This document shows positions 35,291 to 44,972 of a stretch of 64,000 nucleotides of DNA, in pieces. The DNA is taken from positions 1 to 64,000 of the forward strand of contig JBBEAZ010000018.1 in the NCBI GenBank assembly GCA_040882565.1, read 5' to 3'. Origin of the DNA: CF-162 sp040882565 (lineage in GTDB: Bacteria > Chloroflexota > Dehalococcoidia > SM23-28-2 > RBG-16-64-32). The notes beneath the pieces are model-generated. The model made no database searches and had not been told where the DNA came from. It saw only the letters and a list, made by a program, of their open reading frames with translations. Within the stretch, counting starts at the first letter, position 1; every line of letters begins with the position of its first letter. A program made the translations under genes and the position numbers.

Positions 35291-36436
35291 ATGGTAACGA
35301 TTAGCGTAATTAAGGCCGACATCGGCGGCTGGGTCGGCCACTCGGCGTCCCACCCCGAGATCCTCGCCCTCGGCCAGGAGTCACTCATCCGGGCGCAGCA
35401 GCAAGGCTTGCTGATCGACTCCCACGTCAGCCACTGCGGCGACGACATGTTCCTGATCATGACCCACGATCGCGGCGAAGATAACACCGAGATCCACAAG
35501 CTCGCCTGGGATACCTTCATCGCCGGCACCGAGCTCGCCAAGAAGCTGAAGCTGTACGGCGCTGGGCAGGACCTCCTCGCGGACGCCTTCAGCGGCAACA
35601 TCAAGGGCGCCGGCCCCGGTTCTGCCGAAATGGAGATCGAGGAACGCCCCAGCGAGCCGATCATCGTCTTCATGGCCGACAAGACCTCCGCCGGCGCCTT
35701 CAACCTGCCCCTCTACAAGATGTTCGCCGACGCCTTCAACACCCCCGGCCTCGTCATCGCCGAGCCGCTGCACGAGGGCTTCCGCTTCCAGATCCAGGAC
35801 GTGCAGGAACACCGCCAGATCGAGCTGAACGCCCCGGACGAGCTATACGACCTCCTCGTCTTCATCGGCGCGCCGGCCCGCTACGCCATCAAGCGTGTCT
35901 ACAACCGCATGAGCGGCGAGATCGCCGCCGTTTCCAGCACAGACAAGCTCTCCTTGATCGCCGGCCGCTACGTCGGCAAGGACGACCCGACGATGGTCGT
36001 GCGCTGCCAGGGCAACTTCCCGGCTGTCGGTGAGGTCATCGAGCCGTTCACCACCCCCTGGATCGTCGAAGGCTGGATGCGCGGCTCCCACCACGGCCCG
36101 CTGATGCCGGTGAGCCTCGAAGACGCCCACCCCAGCCGCTTCGACGGCCCCCCGCGGATCGTCGCGCTCGGCTTCCAGGTTGCCGACGGCAAGCTCGGCC
36201 TGCCGCGCGACATGTTCGACGACCCGGGGTACGATCACGCCCGCGAAGAGGCGAACCAGATCGGCGATTTCCTCCGCAAGCACGGCCCCTTCGAGCCGCA
36301 CCGCCTGCCGCTGGAAGAGATGGAGTACACGACGATGCCGGCCGTCGCCGCCAAGCTGGCCAACCGCTGGACCGACCTCGCGGACGACGCCAAGGGCCAG
36401 AAGATCATGGCCGCGCCGATCGCCGAAGTCGAATAG
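35291..36436 (+). CDS. fbp: Fructose-1,6-bisphosphatase, class V (bifunctional FBP aldolase/phosphatase type)
   Basis: A 381-residue enzyme of the archaeal-type FBPA/P family, which condenses triose phosphates and hydrolyses fructose 1,6-bisphosphate for gluconeogenesis. The N-terminus TISVIKADIGGWVGHSASHP holds the first metal ligands. SHCGDDMFLIMTHDRG and EPLHEGFRF follow. The Schiff-base/Tyr region is YVGKDDPTMVVRCQGNFPAVGE, and EGWMRGSHHGPLMPV forms the phosphate site. The length matches the family (~380). GGAGG lies about 9 bases before the ATG. It has its own sigma-70 promoter and no operon partner. Its presence is typical of archaea and deep-branching thermophilic bacterial groups. Confidence 0.92.
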   Translation: MVTISVIKADIGGWVGHSASHPEILALGQESLIRAQQQGLLIDSHVSHCGDDMFLIMTHDRGEDNTEIHKLAWDTFIAGTELAKKLKLYGAGQDLLADAFSGNIKGAGPGSAEMEIEERPSEPIIVFMADKTSAGAFNLPLYKMFADAFNTPGLVIAEPLHEGFRFQIQDVQEHRQIELNAPDELYDLLVFIGAPARYAIKRVYNRMSGEIAAVSSTDKLSLIAGRYVGKDDPTMVVRCQGNFPAVGEVIEPFTTPWIVEGWMRGSHHGPLMPVSLEDAHPSRFDGPPRIVALGFQVADGKLGLPRDMFDDPGYDHAREEANQIGDFLRKHGPFEPHRLPLEEMEYTTMPAVAAKLANRWTDLADDAKGQKIMAAPIAEVE

Positions 36437-36544
36437 CCCCACAGAACGACCCGTAACGGGCGGGGGCGCGAGCCCCCCGCTCTTGTCTTCCTGAGCAGCG
36501 ACCCCTGGTAGGTGTCCAACGCGTTCACTCCCCCGCACCAACCC

Positions 36545-36672
36545 TAGACGGAAGGTGCAGCGGAGCCGCTGCCGGGGGGTCTTGGGGGGTGTCCCCCCAG
36601 TGCCACCACCTCGCGGGCGGGTGGGTGGGCCGCACAGCGTCGCGCGGGGTGCGAAAGTGGAGCCGAACACCC
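36545..36672. repeat. Dispersed GC-rich intergenic repeat, copy 3 (forward orientation)
   Basis: Full-length copy. GAAGGTGCAGCGGAGCCGCT begins at 36551; then come the G6/C6 hairpin (GGGGGGTGTCCCCCC, 36586-36598) and the distal GCGGGCGGGTGGGTGGGCCG and CGTCGCGCGGGGTGCGA segments. The gap 36437-36755 holds nothing else that I can identify except a GGGA Shine-Dalgarno-like site before the gene at 36756. Confidence 0.8.
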
Positions 36673-36755
36673 AACGCCGGAGCAGCGCTCCACGGGAACC
36701 TTTTCCGCACGCAAACCGTCTGACCCTTAAAACGACCGTCAGAAAGGGACTTGCG

Positions 36756-37430
36756 ATGAAGAAGTGGATCCTGCCGGGAGGCGTTGCGATCGCCCTGTTT
36801 CTCGCCGTCGCGGGCGGCGCCTTCGCGTTCGGCGCCTTCGATGACGACGACAGCCCGACTTCGGCGGACAGCGTCAGAGAGTCGGACTGCAGCCTTGTGC
36901 ACAACCTTGAGGCGTGTGACGACACCGGCGACGGCACGGGCGGCGACGCCGCACGCTGCGCCGAGGGCGCCCAGAACTGCGACGACACCGGCGGCGACGA
37001 CATATCCGGCACCTGTATCGCCGAGGACGACCCCGCCTACGACCCCGAACAACCCTGCAACGACACCCCGACCAGCGATGGAGGCGACGGCGGCGGTTCC
37101 ATGAACATGTGCGTCGAGGGAGTCACTGACTGCAACGACATGGTCGTCCAACCCAGCGAAGGCGAATGTGGTCCGGACAACACCGGCGCCTGCGAGAGCC
37201 TCGCCACCGAGGTCGCGTTCGCCGACCTCGAGACGCGCGTGCCCGGAGTCGAGATCACTGTCGTCAGCGTCGAGTACACCGAATGGCCGGACAGCTCGCT
37301 CGGCAATCCCGAGCCCGACATGGCGTACTTGCAGGTGATCACGCCCGGCTTCAAGATCGTGCTCGCGGCGGGCGGCCAGCAGTACGAGTACCACACGGAC
37401 CTGGCCGGGAACTTCAGCGCCGTCAACTAA
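36756..37430 (+). CDS. Secreted Cys-rich acidic protein of unknown function
   Basis: A 224-residue exported protein. MKKWILPGGVAIALFLAVAG is an N-terminal signal/anchor. Residues 35-145 are Asp/Gly-rich and carry ten cysteines in short repeats such as ACDDTGDGTGG and NCDDTGGDD, then CNDT, MCVEG and DCND, probably forming disulfides and possibly binding calcium. The last ~75 residues form a beta-rich domain (VEITVVSVEYTEW, YLQVITPGFKIVLAAGGQQY) without Cys. No family is recognised. AAAGGGA lies 9 bases before the ATG, and a perfect 11-bp hairpin follows the stop. Confidence 0.65.
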   Translation: MKKWILPGGVAIALFLAVAGGAFAFGAFDDDDSPTSADSVRESDCSLVHNLEACDDTGDGTGGDAARCAEGAQNCDDTGGDDISGTCIAEDDPAYDPEQPCNDTPTSDGGDGGGSMNMCVEGVTDCNDMVVQPSEGECGPDNTGACESLATEVAFADLETRVPGVEITVVSVEYTEWPDSSLGNPEPDMAYLQVITPGFKIVLAAGGQQYEYHTDLAGNFSAVN

Positions 37431-37449
37431 CCAGGCGCACGACAAGCGG

Positions 37450-37479
37450 GACCCGCCGCCGGTGCGCTGGCGGCGGGTC
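37450..37479 (+). terminator. GC-rich hairpin after the Cys-rich secreted protein gene
   Basis: GACCCGCCGCC (37450-37460) pairs perfectly with GGCGGCGGGTC (37469-37479) over 11 bp with an 8-base loop. There is no U-tract, so termination may need Rho or may be a pause. Confidence 0.55.
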
Positions 37480-38249
37480 TGGATCGCGTACCCCTTCTCG
37501 CTCGGGCAGAGAGGCGTTCCGATCGCAGGCTAGCCCCCGGCGACCCGCACTGTACCCACCCAACGTCTATTCAACGGCTTATTCCGGTTTACGCCGTCTA
37601 CGTATTTCGCTCCGCGGACCGCCCGGCCAGCGAGCCGGATGCTATCCTTGGCCCATGCCGAAACTCCTCCTCGCGACGACCAACCCCGGCAAGATCGCCG
37701 ACCTCCGCCTGCTCTTCGAAGGTTGCGGCTGGGCGCTCGTCACCCCGCGCGACTTGGGCATCGCCCTCGACGTCGAGGAGACCGGCGAAACCTACGCCGA
37801 CAACGCCCGCGAGAAGGCCCTCGCCGGGATGCACGCGAGCGGCCTGGTCGCACTCTCCGACGACTCCGGGATCGAAATCGAAGCGCTTGGTGGGGAACCC
37901 GGCGTGCAGTCAGCGCGCTTCCTCGGCGCCGACGCGACTTACGCCGAGCGGTTCGCCGAAATCGAACGGCGCCTCGCTGGCGTGCCCCGCGAACGGCGCG
38001 CCTGCCGTTTCGTCTGCGTGATGGCCGTCGCCGACCCGCGGACCGGGGACGTACGGCTCTCAGAAGGCGAAGTCCGCGGACTGGTCTCCGAAGAGCCGCG
38101 CGGTGAAGGCGGCTTCGGATACGCGCCGATCTTCTGGCTGCCACAGCACACGGCGACGATGGCGGAGCTACCGGAGCACCAGAGGAATATAATCAATCAC
38201 AGGGCCCGCGCCGCGGCTCACGCGCGCCAGGCCCTGCGAGAACTCCTCC

Positions 38250-39298
<1,049 letters not shown>

Positions 39299-39299
<1 letters not shown>

Positions 39300-39784
39300 T
39301 GGACAAGCCCGCGCTCTCCCATCTCGACGAGTCCGGCCGCCCGCGCATGGTCGATGTCTCCGCCAAAGACGACACCGCCCGCGAGGCCACCGCCAAAGGC
39401 TGCGTCTACATGAACGCCGAAACGCTGCGCCTGGCGATAAGGAACAAGGGCGCGAAGGGCGATGTCCTCACGACGGCGCAGATCGCCGGCACCATGGCCG
39501 CCAAGCGCACCCACGAGCTGATCCCCCTCTGCCACCCGCTGCCGCTCACCGGCATCCACGTCTCACTGGCCGCTGACGAAGCGCACGCCTGCATCGAGAT
39601 CACCGCCACGGTGCGCACGACGGCGAAGACCGGCGTCGAGATGGAAGCGCTGACGGCCGTCAGCATCGCCGCGCTAACGGTCTACGACATGCTCAAGGCG
39701 GCGCAGAAGGACCTGCGCATCGGCGACATCCGCCTCGTCCGCAAGACCGGCGGCAAGAGCGACTACACCGAAGCGGACGCCTGA
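39299..39784 (+). CDS. moaC: Cyclic pyranopterin monophosphate synthase MoaC
   Basis: A 161-residue enzyme that turns the MoaA product into cyclic pyranopterin monophosphate. Signature motifs are KRTHELIPLCHPLPLTG and the KTGVEMEALTAVSIAALTVYDM helix with the catalytic Lys and the substrate-binding residues. The ATG at 39299 shares its A with the moaA stop codon (TGATG). With moaA it gives the first two steps of Moco synthesis; later genes (moaD, moaE, mogA) are not in this window. Confidence 0.97.
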
Positions 39785-39802
39785 CCCGTTCCCTTTCGGC
39801 CG

Positions 39803-40522
39803 CTAGACCGCCGTCCCCGCCTGCTCCCGCAGCCGCGCCACCTCGATCTCGCCCAGCTCCCTCGTCTCCCCGAGCGACAGCCCAGCCAGCTCGACCCCGG
39901 CGAAGCTCTCCCGGCGCAACTCGACAACGTGATGCCCGAGGTAGGCCATCATCCGCCGGATCAGCCGGTTGCGGCCCTCCGTCACCGTGATCTGCACCCG
40001 CGCATAATCGCCGACACTGCCGAGGAATCGCGCCTTCGCCGGTGCTGTCTTGCCATCATCCAACGGCAACCCGAACTCGATGGCCGCCAGGTCCTCGGGA
40101 GTCGGATGCCCGTCCACCTTCGCGACGTAGACCTTGGCGACTCCCCGCGACGGATGCGTTAGCCTGTGCGCCATGATCCCGTCGTTCGTCAGCAAAAGCG
40201 CCCCTTCCGTGTCGTAGTCGAGCCTGCCCACCGGCTCCACGCGCACAGGCAGGCCGCCGATCAACTCCAGCACGCTCTGCCGCCCCTGCGGGTCGCTTCG
40301 GGTCGTGATGTAGCCGCGCGGCTTGTTCAGCAAGTAGTACTTCTTGGCGGGCTCTCCGGGCAGCGGCTTGCCCCGGACCGTGACGGCATCATGCTCCGGA
40401 TCCACCGGCGTCGTGATCACGGCGACCTCGCCGTTAACCATCACCAGACCGGCCGCGATCATCTCCTCGGCCTTGCGCCGCGAGGCCAACCCCCGTTGCG
40501 AGATCAGCTTGGCGAGACGCAT
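39803..40522 (-). CDS. rluB: Pseudouridine synthase RluB/RsuA family
   Basis: A 239-residue rRNA pseudouridine synthase. An S4 RNA-binding domain opens the protein (MRLAKLISQRGLASRRKAEEMI), and the catalytic domain has the Asp motif GRLDYDTEGALLLTNDG. It ends with the LIRRMMAYLGHHVVELRRESF stretch. RluB modifies 23S position 2605, RsuA 16S position 516; the length and S4 domain do not fully separate them, though RluB is the usual one in Gram-positive-like bacteria. The ATG at 40520-40522 starts at the S4 domain and lies 4 bases after the preceding stop. Confidence 0.88.
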   Translation of the reverse strand: MRLAKLISQRGLASRRKAEEMIAAGLVMVNGEVAVITTPVDPEHDAVTVRGKPLPGEPAKKYYLLNKPRGYITTRSDPQGRQSVLELIGGLPVRVEPVGRLDYDTEGALLLTNDGIMAHRLTHPSRGVAKVYVAKVDGHPTPEDLAAIEFGLPLDDGKTAPAKARFLGSVGDYARVQITVTEGRNRLIRRMMAYLGHHVVELRRESFAGVELAGLSLGETRELGEIEVARLREQAGTAV

Positions 40523-40526
40523 GCTG

Positions 40527-40919
40527 CTACGCTTCCGCCTCGCGCTCCAGCAGCAACTCGCTAACCACACGCAGAGCGGTGTACGCGTAGACGACGTACT
40601 CCAGCGGGTGCAGGTCGAGCGGCTTCATTTTTTCCTCCCTCAGCGCGACGGGGTCCGTGATCTCGAAGTCGGAGGCCGGCAGGTCGTGCCGCATCTCCAG
40701 CTCGTACAGCTCGCCGTCGGGCGCAAGGACGACACAGCCGCGGTCCGCCGATTCGGCCGCCGGGGCGTCGATCTCGATCCCGTAAGAGAAAAAAGCGCCG
40801 GGAAACGGCGGGAACGGGTCGAGACGGGCCGCCGCCTCCGTCAGTAGACGGCGCAGCCGGTCAGCGGTGCGCTGGAGGGCGTCGTCGGCCTCGTTTTTGT
40901 ACTGGAGAGGATCAGGCAA
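40527..40919 (-). CDS. Conserved hypothetical protein upstream of rluB
   Basis: A 130-residue soluble protein of unknown function with an alpha-beta-alpha pattern: an N-terminal helix LQRTADRLRRLLTEAAARL, a beta region with FSYGIEIDAPAAESADRGCV and ELYELEMRHDL, and a C-terminal helix LEYVVYAYTALRVVSELLLE. It begins at TTG 40917-40919, with AGGA about 11 bases upstream; I see no better start. The 4-base gap to rluB shows co-transcription. It is divergent from the SufR-like regulator. Confidence 0.6.
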   Translation of the reverse strand: MPDPLQYKNEADDALQRTADRLRRLLTEAAARLDPFPPFPGAFFSYGIEIDAPAAESADRGCVVLAPDGELYELEMRHDLPASDFEITDPVALREEKMKPLDLHPLEYVVYAYTALRVVSELLLEREAEA

Positions 40920-40974
40920 GGGCGATTGTTCCTTTTATGCTGAGACTACTTCGCAATTATGATAAAATGTTCTC

Positions 40975-41643
40975 ATGCCGACCGCCAATCTGCACATGCA
41001 GACCACCCGCCAGCAGATCCTGGAGTACCTCCGCCGGCACGGCAGGGGAACGGTGAAGGAACTGGGCGCATTGCTCGGCCTCACCTCCACCGGCATCCGC
41101 CAGCACCTGACCGTGCTCGAGCGCGACGGCCTCGTCGCCGCGCACGAGGAGCGCGGGCGCGTCGGCCGGCCGACCCTCGTCTACGGCCTCACCGCCACCG
41201 CCGACGCCCTCTTCCCCAAGGCCTACGACCAGCTCGTTAGCGTGCTCCTCGAAGAGATGCGCGCGACCGCCGGCAACGACCAGCTCTACAAGATGCTCCA
41301 GCGCGTCGCCCAGCGCCTCGCCGAACCGCACGCCGACCGCGTCGAAGGCAAGCCGCTTGGCGAACGCGTCCAGGTCGCGGCCACCATCCTCGAGGAACAG
41401 GGCTGCATCGCCGAGGTCACTGAGACCGGCGGCGAATACTTTATCGACGAATACAGCTGCCCCTTCCCCAAGGCCGCCGAGCGCGACCGCTCCGTCTGCG
41501 CCCTCCACGTCGAGTTCGTCCGCATCATCACCGGCGCCGACACCCGCCTGACGCGCAGCCTGATGCGCGGCGAATGCGCCTGCACCTACCGCGTGCGCCC
41601 GGCCACCGTCGCCGAAGCCGACCTCGTCCCCGTCGCGAACTAG
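40975..41643 (+). CDS. SufR-like Fe-S-binding winged-helix transcriptional regulator
   Basis: A 222-residue regulator. Residues 9-75 form a winged helix (TTRQQILEYLRRHGRGTVKE, LGLTSTGIRQHLTVLERDGL, ERGRVGRPTLVYGLT). The C-terminal half keeps the SufR cysteines: Cys162 in YSCPFP, Cys175 in SVCALHVEF, and Cys201/Cys203 in RGECACTYRV. SufR senses iron-sulfur status and represses suf genes. No suf operon is in this window, so the target lies elsewhere or is the divergent gene. A TAAAAT box at 40963-40968 puts the start point near the ATG (leaderless). Confidence 0.85.
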   Translation: MPTANLHMQTTRQQILEYLRRHGRGTVKELGALLGLTSTGIRQHLTVLERDGLVAAHEERGRVGRPTLVYGLTATADALFPKAYDQLVSVLLEEMRATAGNDQLYKMLQRVAQRLAEPHADRVEGKPLGERVQVAATILEEQGCIAEVTETGGEYFIDEYSCPFPKAAERDRSVCALHVEFVRIITGADTRLTRSLMRGECACTYRVRPATVAEADLVPVAN

Positions 41644-41695
41644 CCAATAGCCAGCCGTTCTTGCTACTTGCTCCCGGCTCCTTGATACTTTCCCC

Positions 41696-42364
41696 GTGGC
41701 GCTCTGGGTCGGACAGTTCGGGATCGAAGGCGGCGAAGCCCGCGAGACGACGCCCTGGGTCGGCGCCTACCCCGATCCCGGCGGTGCCGAAGACCCGTCC
41801 GATCTCTACCTGCTGGTGACACCCGCGCTCCCCGGCAGCGAGGAGTTCTGCGGCGAGATGAAGGACGTCGTCGCCGAGACCTTCCACAAGACCAAGCTCT
41901 CGCTGACCGGCGGCCTGCTCAACGCCCTGCGCGGCGCCAACCAGAACCTGCGCGACTGGAACAAGCGCTCGCTCCAGGAGCACCGCGTCGCCGCCGGCGT
42001 CTCGGCGCTCGCTGTCCAGGACGGCCGCGCCTACATCGGCCAGGTGGCGCCGGCCAGCGCAATCTTCTACCGCGAAGGCGAGCTGATGGCCCTCGAGCCG
42101 GAGCTGCCCGACGCGCGCGAACCCCTCGGCACGGACGACGAGTTCCACCCCGACTTCCGCCGCTTCGACCTCGAGGCCGGCGACCGCATCCTCCTGCTCT
42201 CCCCGGCGCTCGCCGACGTGCTCTCGGAAGACGACCTGCAGGACGCCATGCGCCGCACCGGCGAGGAGGCGTTGCCGGTCCTTTATCGCCTGGCCCGCGA
42301 CGCCGGCGACTGCGCGGCGCTGCTCGTTATCGTCGAGAACGTGCCCGCCCCGACCCGCGAATGA
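41696..42364 (+). CDS. Protein phosphatase-like domain protein (PP2C/SpoIIE-like fold)
   Basis: A 222-residue soluble protein. The central stretch RVAAGVSALAVQDGRAYIGQVAPASAIFYREG is the beta-sandwich region of PP2C/SpoIIE-type phosphatases (compare ASALAVxxGxLxxxxxGDSRxY), and DRILLLSPALADVLSEDDLQ matches the later DxLLLxSDGL segment with the metal-binding Asp-Gly lost (SPAL). It is therefore probably a non-catalytic or altered relative. The GTG at 41696 follows a GATACT -10-like box at 41684-41689 by 6 bases. Its stop overlaps the tsaD start (ATGA). Confidence 0.6.
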   Translation: MALWVGQFGIEGGEARETTPWVGAYPDPGGAEDPSDLYLLVTPALPGSEEFCGEMKDVVAETFHKTKLSLTGGLLNALRGANQNLRDWNKRSLQEHRVAAGVSALAVQDGRAYIGQVAPASAIFYREGELMALEPELPDAREPLGTDDEFHPDFRRFDLEAGDRILLLSPALADVLSEDDLQDAMRRTGEEALPVLYRLARDAGDCAALLVIVENVPAPTRE

Positions 42365-43353
42365 AGATCCTCGGCGTCGAGACCTCCTGCGACGAGACCG
42401 CGATCGGCATCGTGGAAGACGGCCGGCGGCTGATTGCCAACGTCGTCGCCTCGCAGGTCGAGCTACACGCCGCGTACGGCGGCGTCGTTCCGGAGCTGGC
42501 CTCGCGCAAGCACGTCGAGGCGGTCATCCCCGTCCTCGACGAAGCGCTCAGGCAGGCAGGCTGCGGCCTCGCTGACATCGACGCTATCGCCGTCACCTAC
42601 GGCCCGGGCCTCGTCGGCGCGCTCCTTGTCGGCGTCAACTTCGCCAAGGCGCTGGCCTGGTCGCTCGGCTTGCCCCTCGTCCCCGTCAACCACCTGGAAG
42701 CGCACGTCTACGCTGCCTGGCTCGACAATGAGACCGGCCCTCTCTTTCCCTCACTGGCGATGATCGTCTCCGGCGGCCACTCGGACGTCGTCCTGATGGC
42801 GGGCCACGGCCGTTACCAGCGCCTCGGCCAGACCGTCGACGACGCGGCCGGCGAGGCCTTCGACAAAGTCGCCCGTCTCCTCGGCCTCGGCTTCCCCGGC
42901 GGGCCAGCGATCGACCGCCTCGCCGCCGGCCACGGCGCCGCGAAATCCCTCAAGCTGCCGCGTGCCCGCCTCGCCGGCGAGTACGACTTCAGCTTCAGCG
43001 GCCTCAAGACGAAGGTGCAGCGGCTCGTCCGCGGCGAAGAAGGCGAGGCGCCTGACGCCGCCGAACTGGCGGCCGCCTTCCAGGAATCGGTCGTCGACTC
43101 GCTGGTCACGAAGGCGCTGGCCGCCGCCGCTGAGTACGAGGCGAACGAGATCATCCTCGCCGGCGGCGTCGCCGCCAACACCGAGCTCCGGCGCGCTCTT
43201 GTCGAACGCTCGCCCCTGCCCGTCGTCGTGCCGCCGCCGGCCCTCTGCACCGACAACGGCGCGATGATCGCCGCCTGCGCCTACCACCGCTACGGGGCGG
43301 CCGACATCGCGCCGCTTTCGCTCGACGTCGACCCGAGCCTTAAGATCGGCTAG
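42361..43353 (+). CDS. tsaD: tRNA N6-adenosine threonylcarbamoyltransferase
   Basis: A 330-residue ASKHA-fold enzyme that installs the threonylcarbamoyl group of t6A37 on tRNAs reading ANN codons. The N-terminus ILGVETSCDETAIGIVEDG, the metal-ligating VNHLEAHVYAAW (His pair), YDFSFSGLKTKV, and GGVAANTELR with CTDNGAMIAACAY are diagnostic. Cellular partners TsaB, TsaC and TsaE are not in the window. The ATG overlaps the previous gene's TGA by 4 bases. Length is typical of bacterial TsaD. Confidence 0.97.
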   Translation: MKILGVETSCDETAIGIVEDGRRLIANVVASQVELHAAYGGVVPELASRKHVEAVIPVLDEALRQAGCGLADIDAIAVTYGPGLVGALLVGVNFAKALAWSLGLPLVPVNHLEAHVYAAWLDNETGPLFPSLAMIVSGGHSDVVLMAGHGRYQRLGQTVDDAAGEAFDKVARLLGLGFPGGPAIDRLAAGHGAAKSLKLPRARLAGEYDFSFSGLKTKVQRLVRGEEGEAPDAAELAAAFQESVVDSLVTKALAAAAEYEANEIILAGGVAANTELRRALVERSPLPVVVPPPALCTDNGAMIAACAYHRYGAADIAPLSLDVDPSLKIG

Positions 43354-43385
43354 TCCCCGCCCGCGGAATCGCGACGAACGCGCCC

Positions 43386-43416
43386 ATGTTCCTTGTTCCC
43401 AGTTCCATGTTCCCGG
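43386..43416. repeat. GTTCC-word repeat cluster between tsaD and the DUF2851 gene
   Basis: The gap holds ATGTTCCTTGTTCCCAGTTC followed by CATGTTCCC. These are the same GTTCC heptamer words as in the tandem array at 29770 and the groESL gap. Confidence 0.55.
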
Positions 43417-44589
43417 TCACGACAGCGGACAGCGCCCACAGCCACCCTGCGTGCAGTACTGCTTCAGCAGGTAGAGCATCCCTTGCTGCCGCCGCGTGTT
43501 CAGGCGCAACGGCGTCACCGCCCGGTGCAGGTGCCGCACCGCCCCATAGCGCGCCGGCAGCGGCAGGGCGCCATAGACCGCCTCGGCCTGCGCTTCCTCA
43601 GCAAGCTCCGTGGCCTGCGCCGCCGCCAGCGGCAGGAAGGCGTTGGCGACCAGCTCGATCGCCCGCGCCCGCCCGATCAGCCGCGGGACCGTCAGACTGG
43701 CAATCAAAGCCACGGCCGCGCGCTCCGGCGGCAACGTCACGAACGCCAGAAGCGCCCGCGCTGGCCCGTTGGCGGCGAAACGCGCCGCCAGCACCGCTGC
43801 CCCGGCGAGCCGCGCCTCCGGCCGGTTCCCCGGCCGCGGCGCACGAGCATCCAGCGAGACGCCAGAAAGCAACGCCGCCAGCATACCCAGCGCCGCCGCG
43901 ACCCTGTCCGGTTCCGCAAGTACGCGTAGCTCCCTGCCTAATGCAGCCCATGGCAAGCGCTCCCCGAGCGCGCGGAAAGCCGCACGGTCACCGCCGTAGG
44001 CCAGCCCCTCGAGCAGCAATTCCCAGACGAGATCGTCCGGCTCTTCGCCAGCCGTCAACCGTGTGCGCACCGCGTGCGCCTTCTGGCGGAAGCGCATCTC
44101 GCCCAGCCGGTCCAGCGTCGCCAGTACGATCTCCCCGCCGAGGCGCCCCGTCGCCGTCGCGCAGGGCTCGGCCCAGGCTCGCGCCGGCTGCCAGCTCCGC
44201 GCCCGCGCGGCGATCCGCGGCAGCACGAGCACCGGCGCGCTGCCCCCGCCCGGCAGCGCCGACCAGGCCGCGCCTTCCGCATCGAAAACCACGTGCAGGA
44301 CGACATTGCCGTAACCCGGGTCGAGGTGATGGCCGTGCCGCCGGAAGTCGCCCTCGCGCACGTGCAACTCGACGTCGCCGTGGCGCGGCCCGCCCGGACC
44401 GGCGATGATCGCGTCGCGGAAGTCCGGCCCCGGGCCGGCGCCGGCGAGCCCGCGGTAGACAACCCGCACCGGGCCGCCGCCTTCGGTCACAAGCGAGCGC
44501 CGCCGGAACAACTGCCCTGCCCAGACCGCGGAAAGCTCAGCCTCCGAAGCCGGGGAGAGCAGGGGGACCGGGGAGCTTGAGAGCGTCAC
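43417..44589 (-). CDS. DUF2851 family protein
   Basis: A 390-residue protein of the uncharacterised DUF2851 family. Early landmarks are RVVYRGLAGAGPGPDFRDAI, HGDVELHVREGDFRRHGHH and YGNVVLHVVFDAEG, which follow the DUF2851 pattern of GPDF-x-A, GDVEIH and DxxYxxVILHVV. The C-terminus has a YCTQGGCGRCPLS cysteine cluster, perhaps a zinc or Fe-S site. The GTG start (44587-44589) overlaps the XRE gene's TGA by 4 bases, so the two are co-transcribed and probably co-regulated. Function unknown; PD-(D/E)XK-like ancestry has been considered for such proteins, but I cannot show it here. Confidence 0.75.
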   Translation of the reverse strand: MTLSSSPVPLLSPASEAELSAVWAGQLFRRRSLVTEGGGPVRVVYRGLAGAGPGPDFRDAIIAGPGGPRHGDVELHVREGDFRRHGHHLDPGYGNVVLHVVFDAEGAAWSALPGGGSAPVLVLPRIAARARSWQPARAWAEPCATATGRLGGEIVLATLDRLGEMRFRQKAHAVRTRLTAGEEPDDLVWELLLEGLAYGGDRAAFRALGERLPWAALGRELRVLAEPDRVAAALGMLAALLSGVSLDARAPRPGNRPEARLAGAAVLAARFAANGPARALLAFVTLPPERAAVALIASLTVPRLIGRARAIELVANAFLPLAAAQATELAEEAQAEAVYGALPLPARYGAVRHLHRAVTPLRLNTRRQQGMLYLLKQYCTQGGCGRCPLS

Positions 44590-44849
44590 GGTCCAGGCTC
44601 TCCCCGGCTCTCTCGCTCTTCTGTTCCGCCCGTCCGGTACTCGAAACCCGCGCGCTCAGCGATCACGCTCAGCAGCTTCGCCGAAGCGCCGCGCGGACGG
44701 TACTGGCCCGTCTCCCATTCGCTCACCGTCTGCTGGCGCACGCCCAGCTCCCCGGCCAGCCCGTCTTGCGTCAGCCCCAGGTGCCCACGCAGCGCGCGCA
44801 CCCCCTCCGCATCCCAGGCCGTCCCGTACGCGCGCTTACGCTCCGTCAT
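44586..44849 (-). CDS. XRE-family helix-turn-helix regulator
   Basis: An 87-residue DNA-binding protein with one lambda-Cro-type HTH: VRALRGHLGLTQDGLAGELG followed by VRQQTVSEWETGQYRPRG (helix 3 recognition) and a short C-terminal helix. It is too small for a ligand domain. A palindrome (TACACGG/CCGTGTA) overlaps its own -10 region, which suggests autoregulation. It starts a two-gene unit with the DUF2851 protein. The TAGACT box at 44856-44861 (minus strand) is 6 bases from the ATG, so the mRNA is probably leaderless. Confidence 0.88.
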   Translation of the reverse strand: MTERKRAYGTAWDAEGVRALRGHLGLTQDGLAGELGVRQQTVSEWETGQYRPRGASAKLLSVIAERAGFEYRTGGTEERESRGEPGP

Positions 44850-44859
44850 GCCTTCAGTC

Positions 44860-44875
44860 TACACGGAACCGTGTA
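44860..44875. promoter_or_regulatory. Probable operator of the XRE regulator
   Basis: TACACGG (44860-44866) and CCGTGTA (44869-44875) form a 7-bp palindrome around AA. It overlaps the end of the -10 box (TAGACT, minus strand) of the XRE gene and could block RNA polymerase. Confidence 0.55.
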
Positions 44876-44972
44876 AGGTCGCAAGCAAGCGAACAACATG
44901 CGAACACATCTGCCTGCTTCACGTTGTTTGTCTGTTCGCCCCTTCCCTTCTGCTACACTTGTCCGTACCAAA

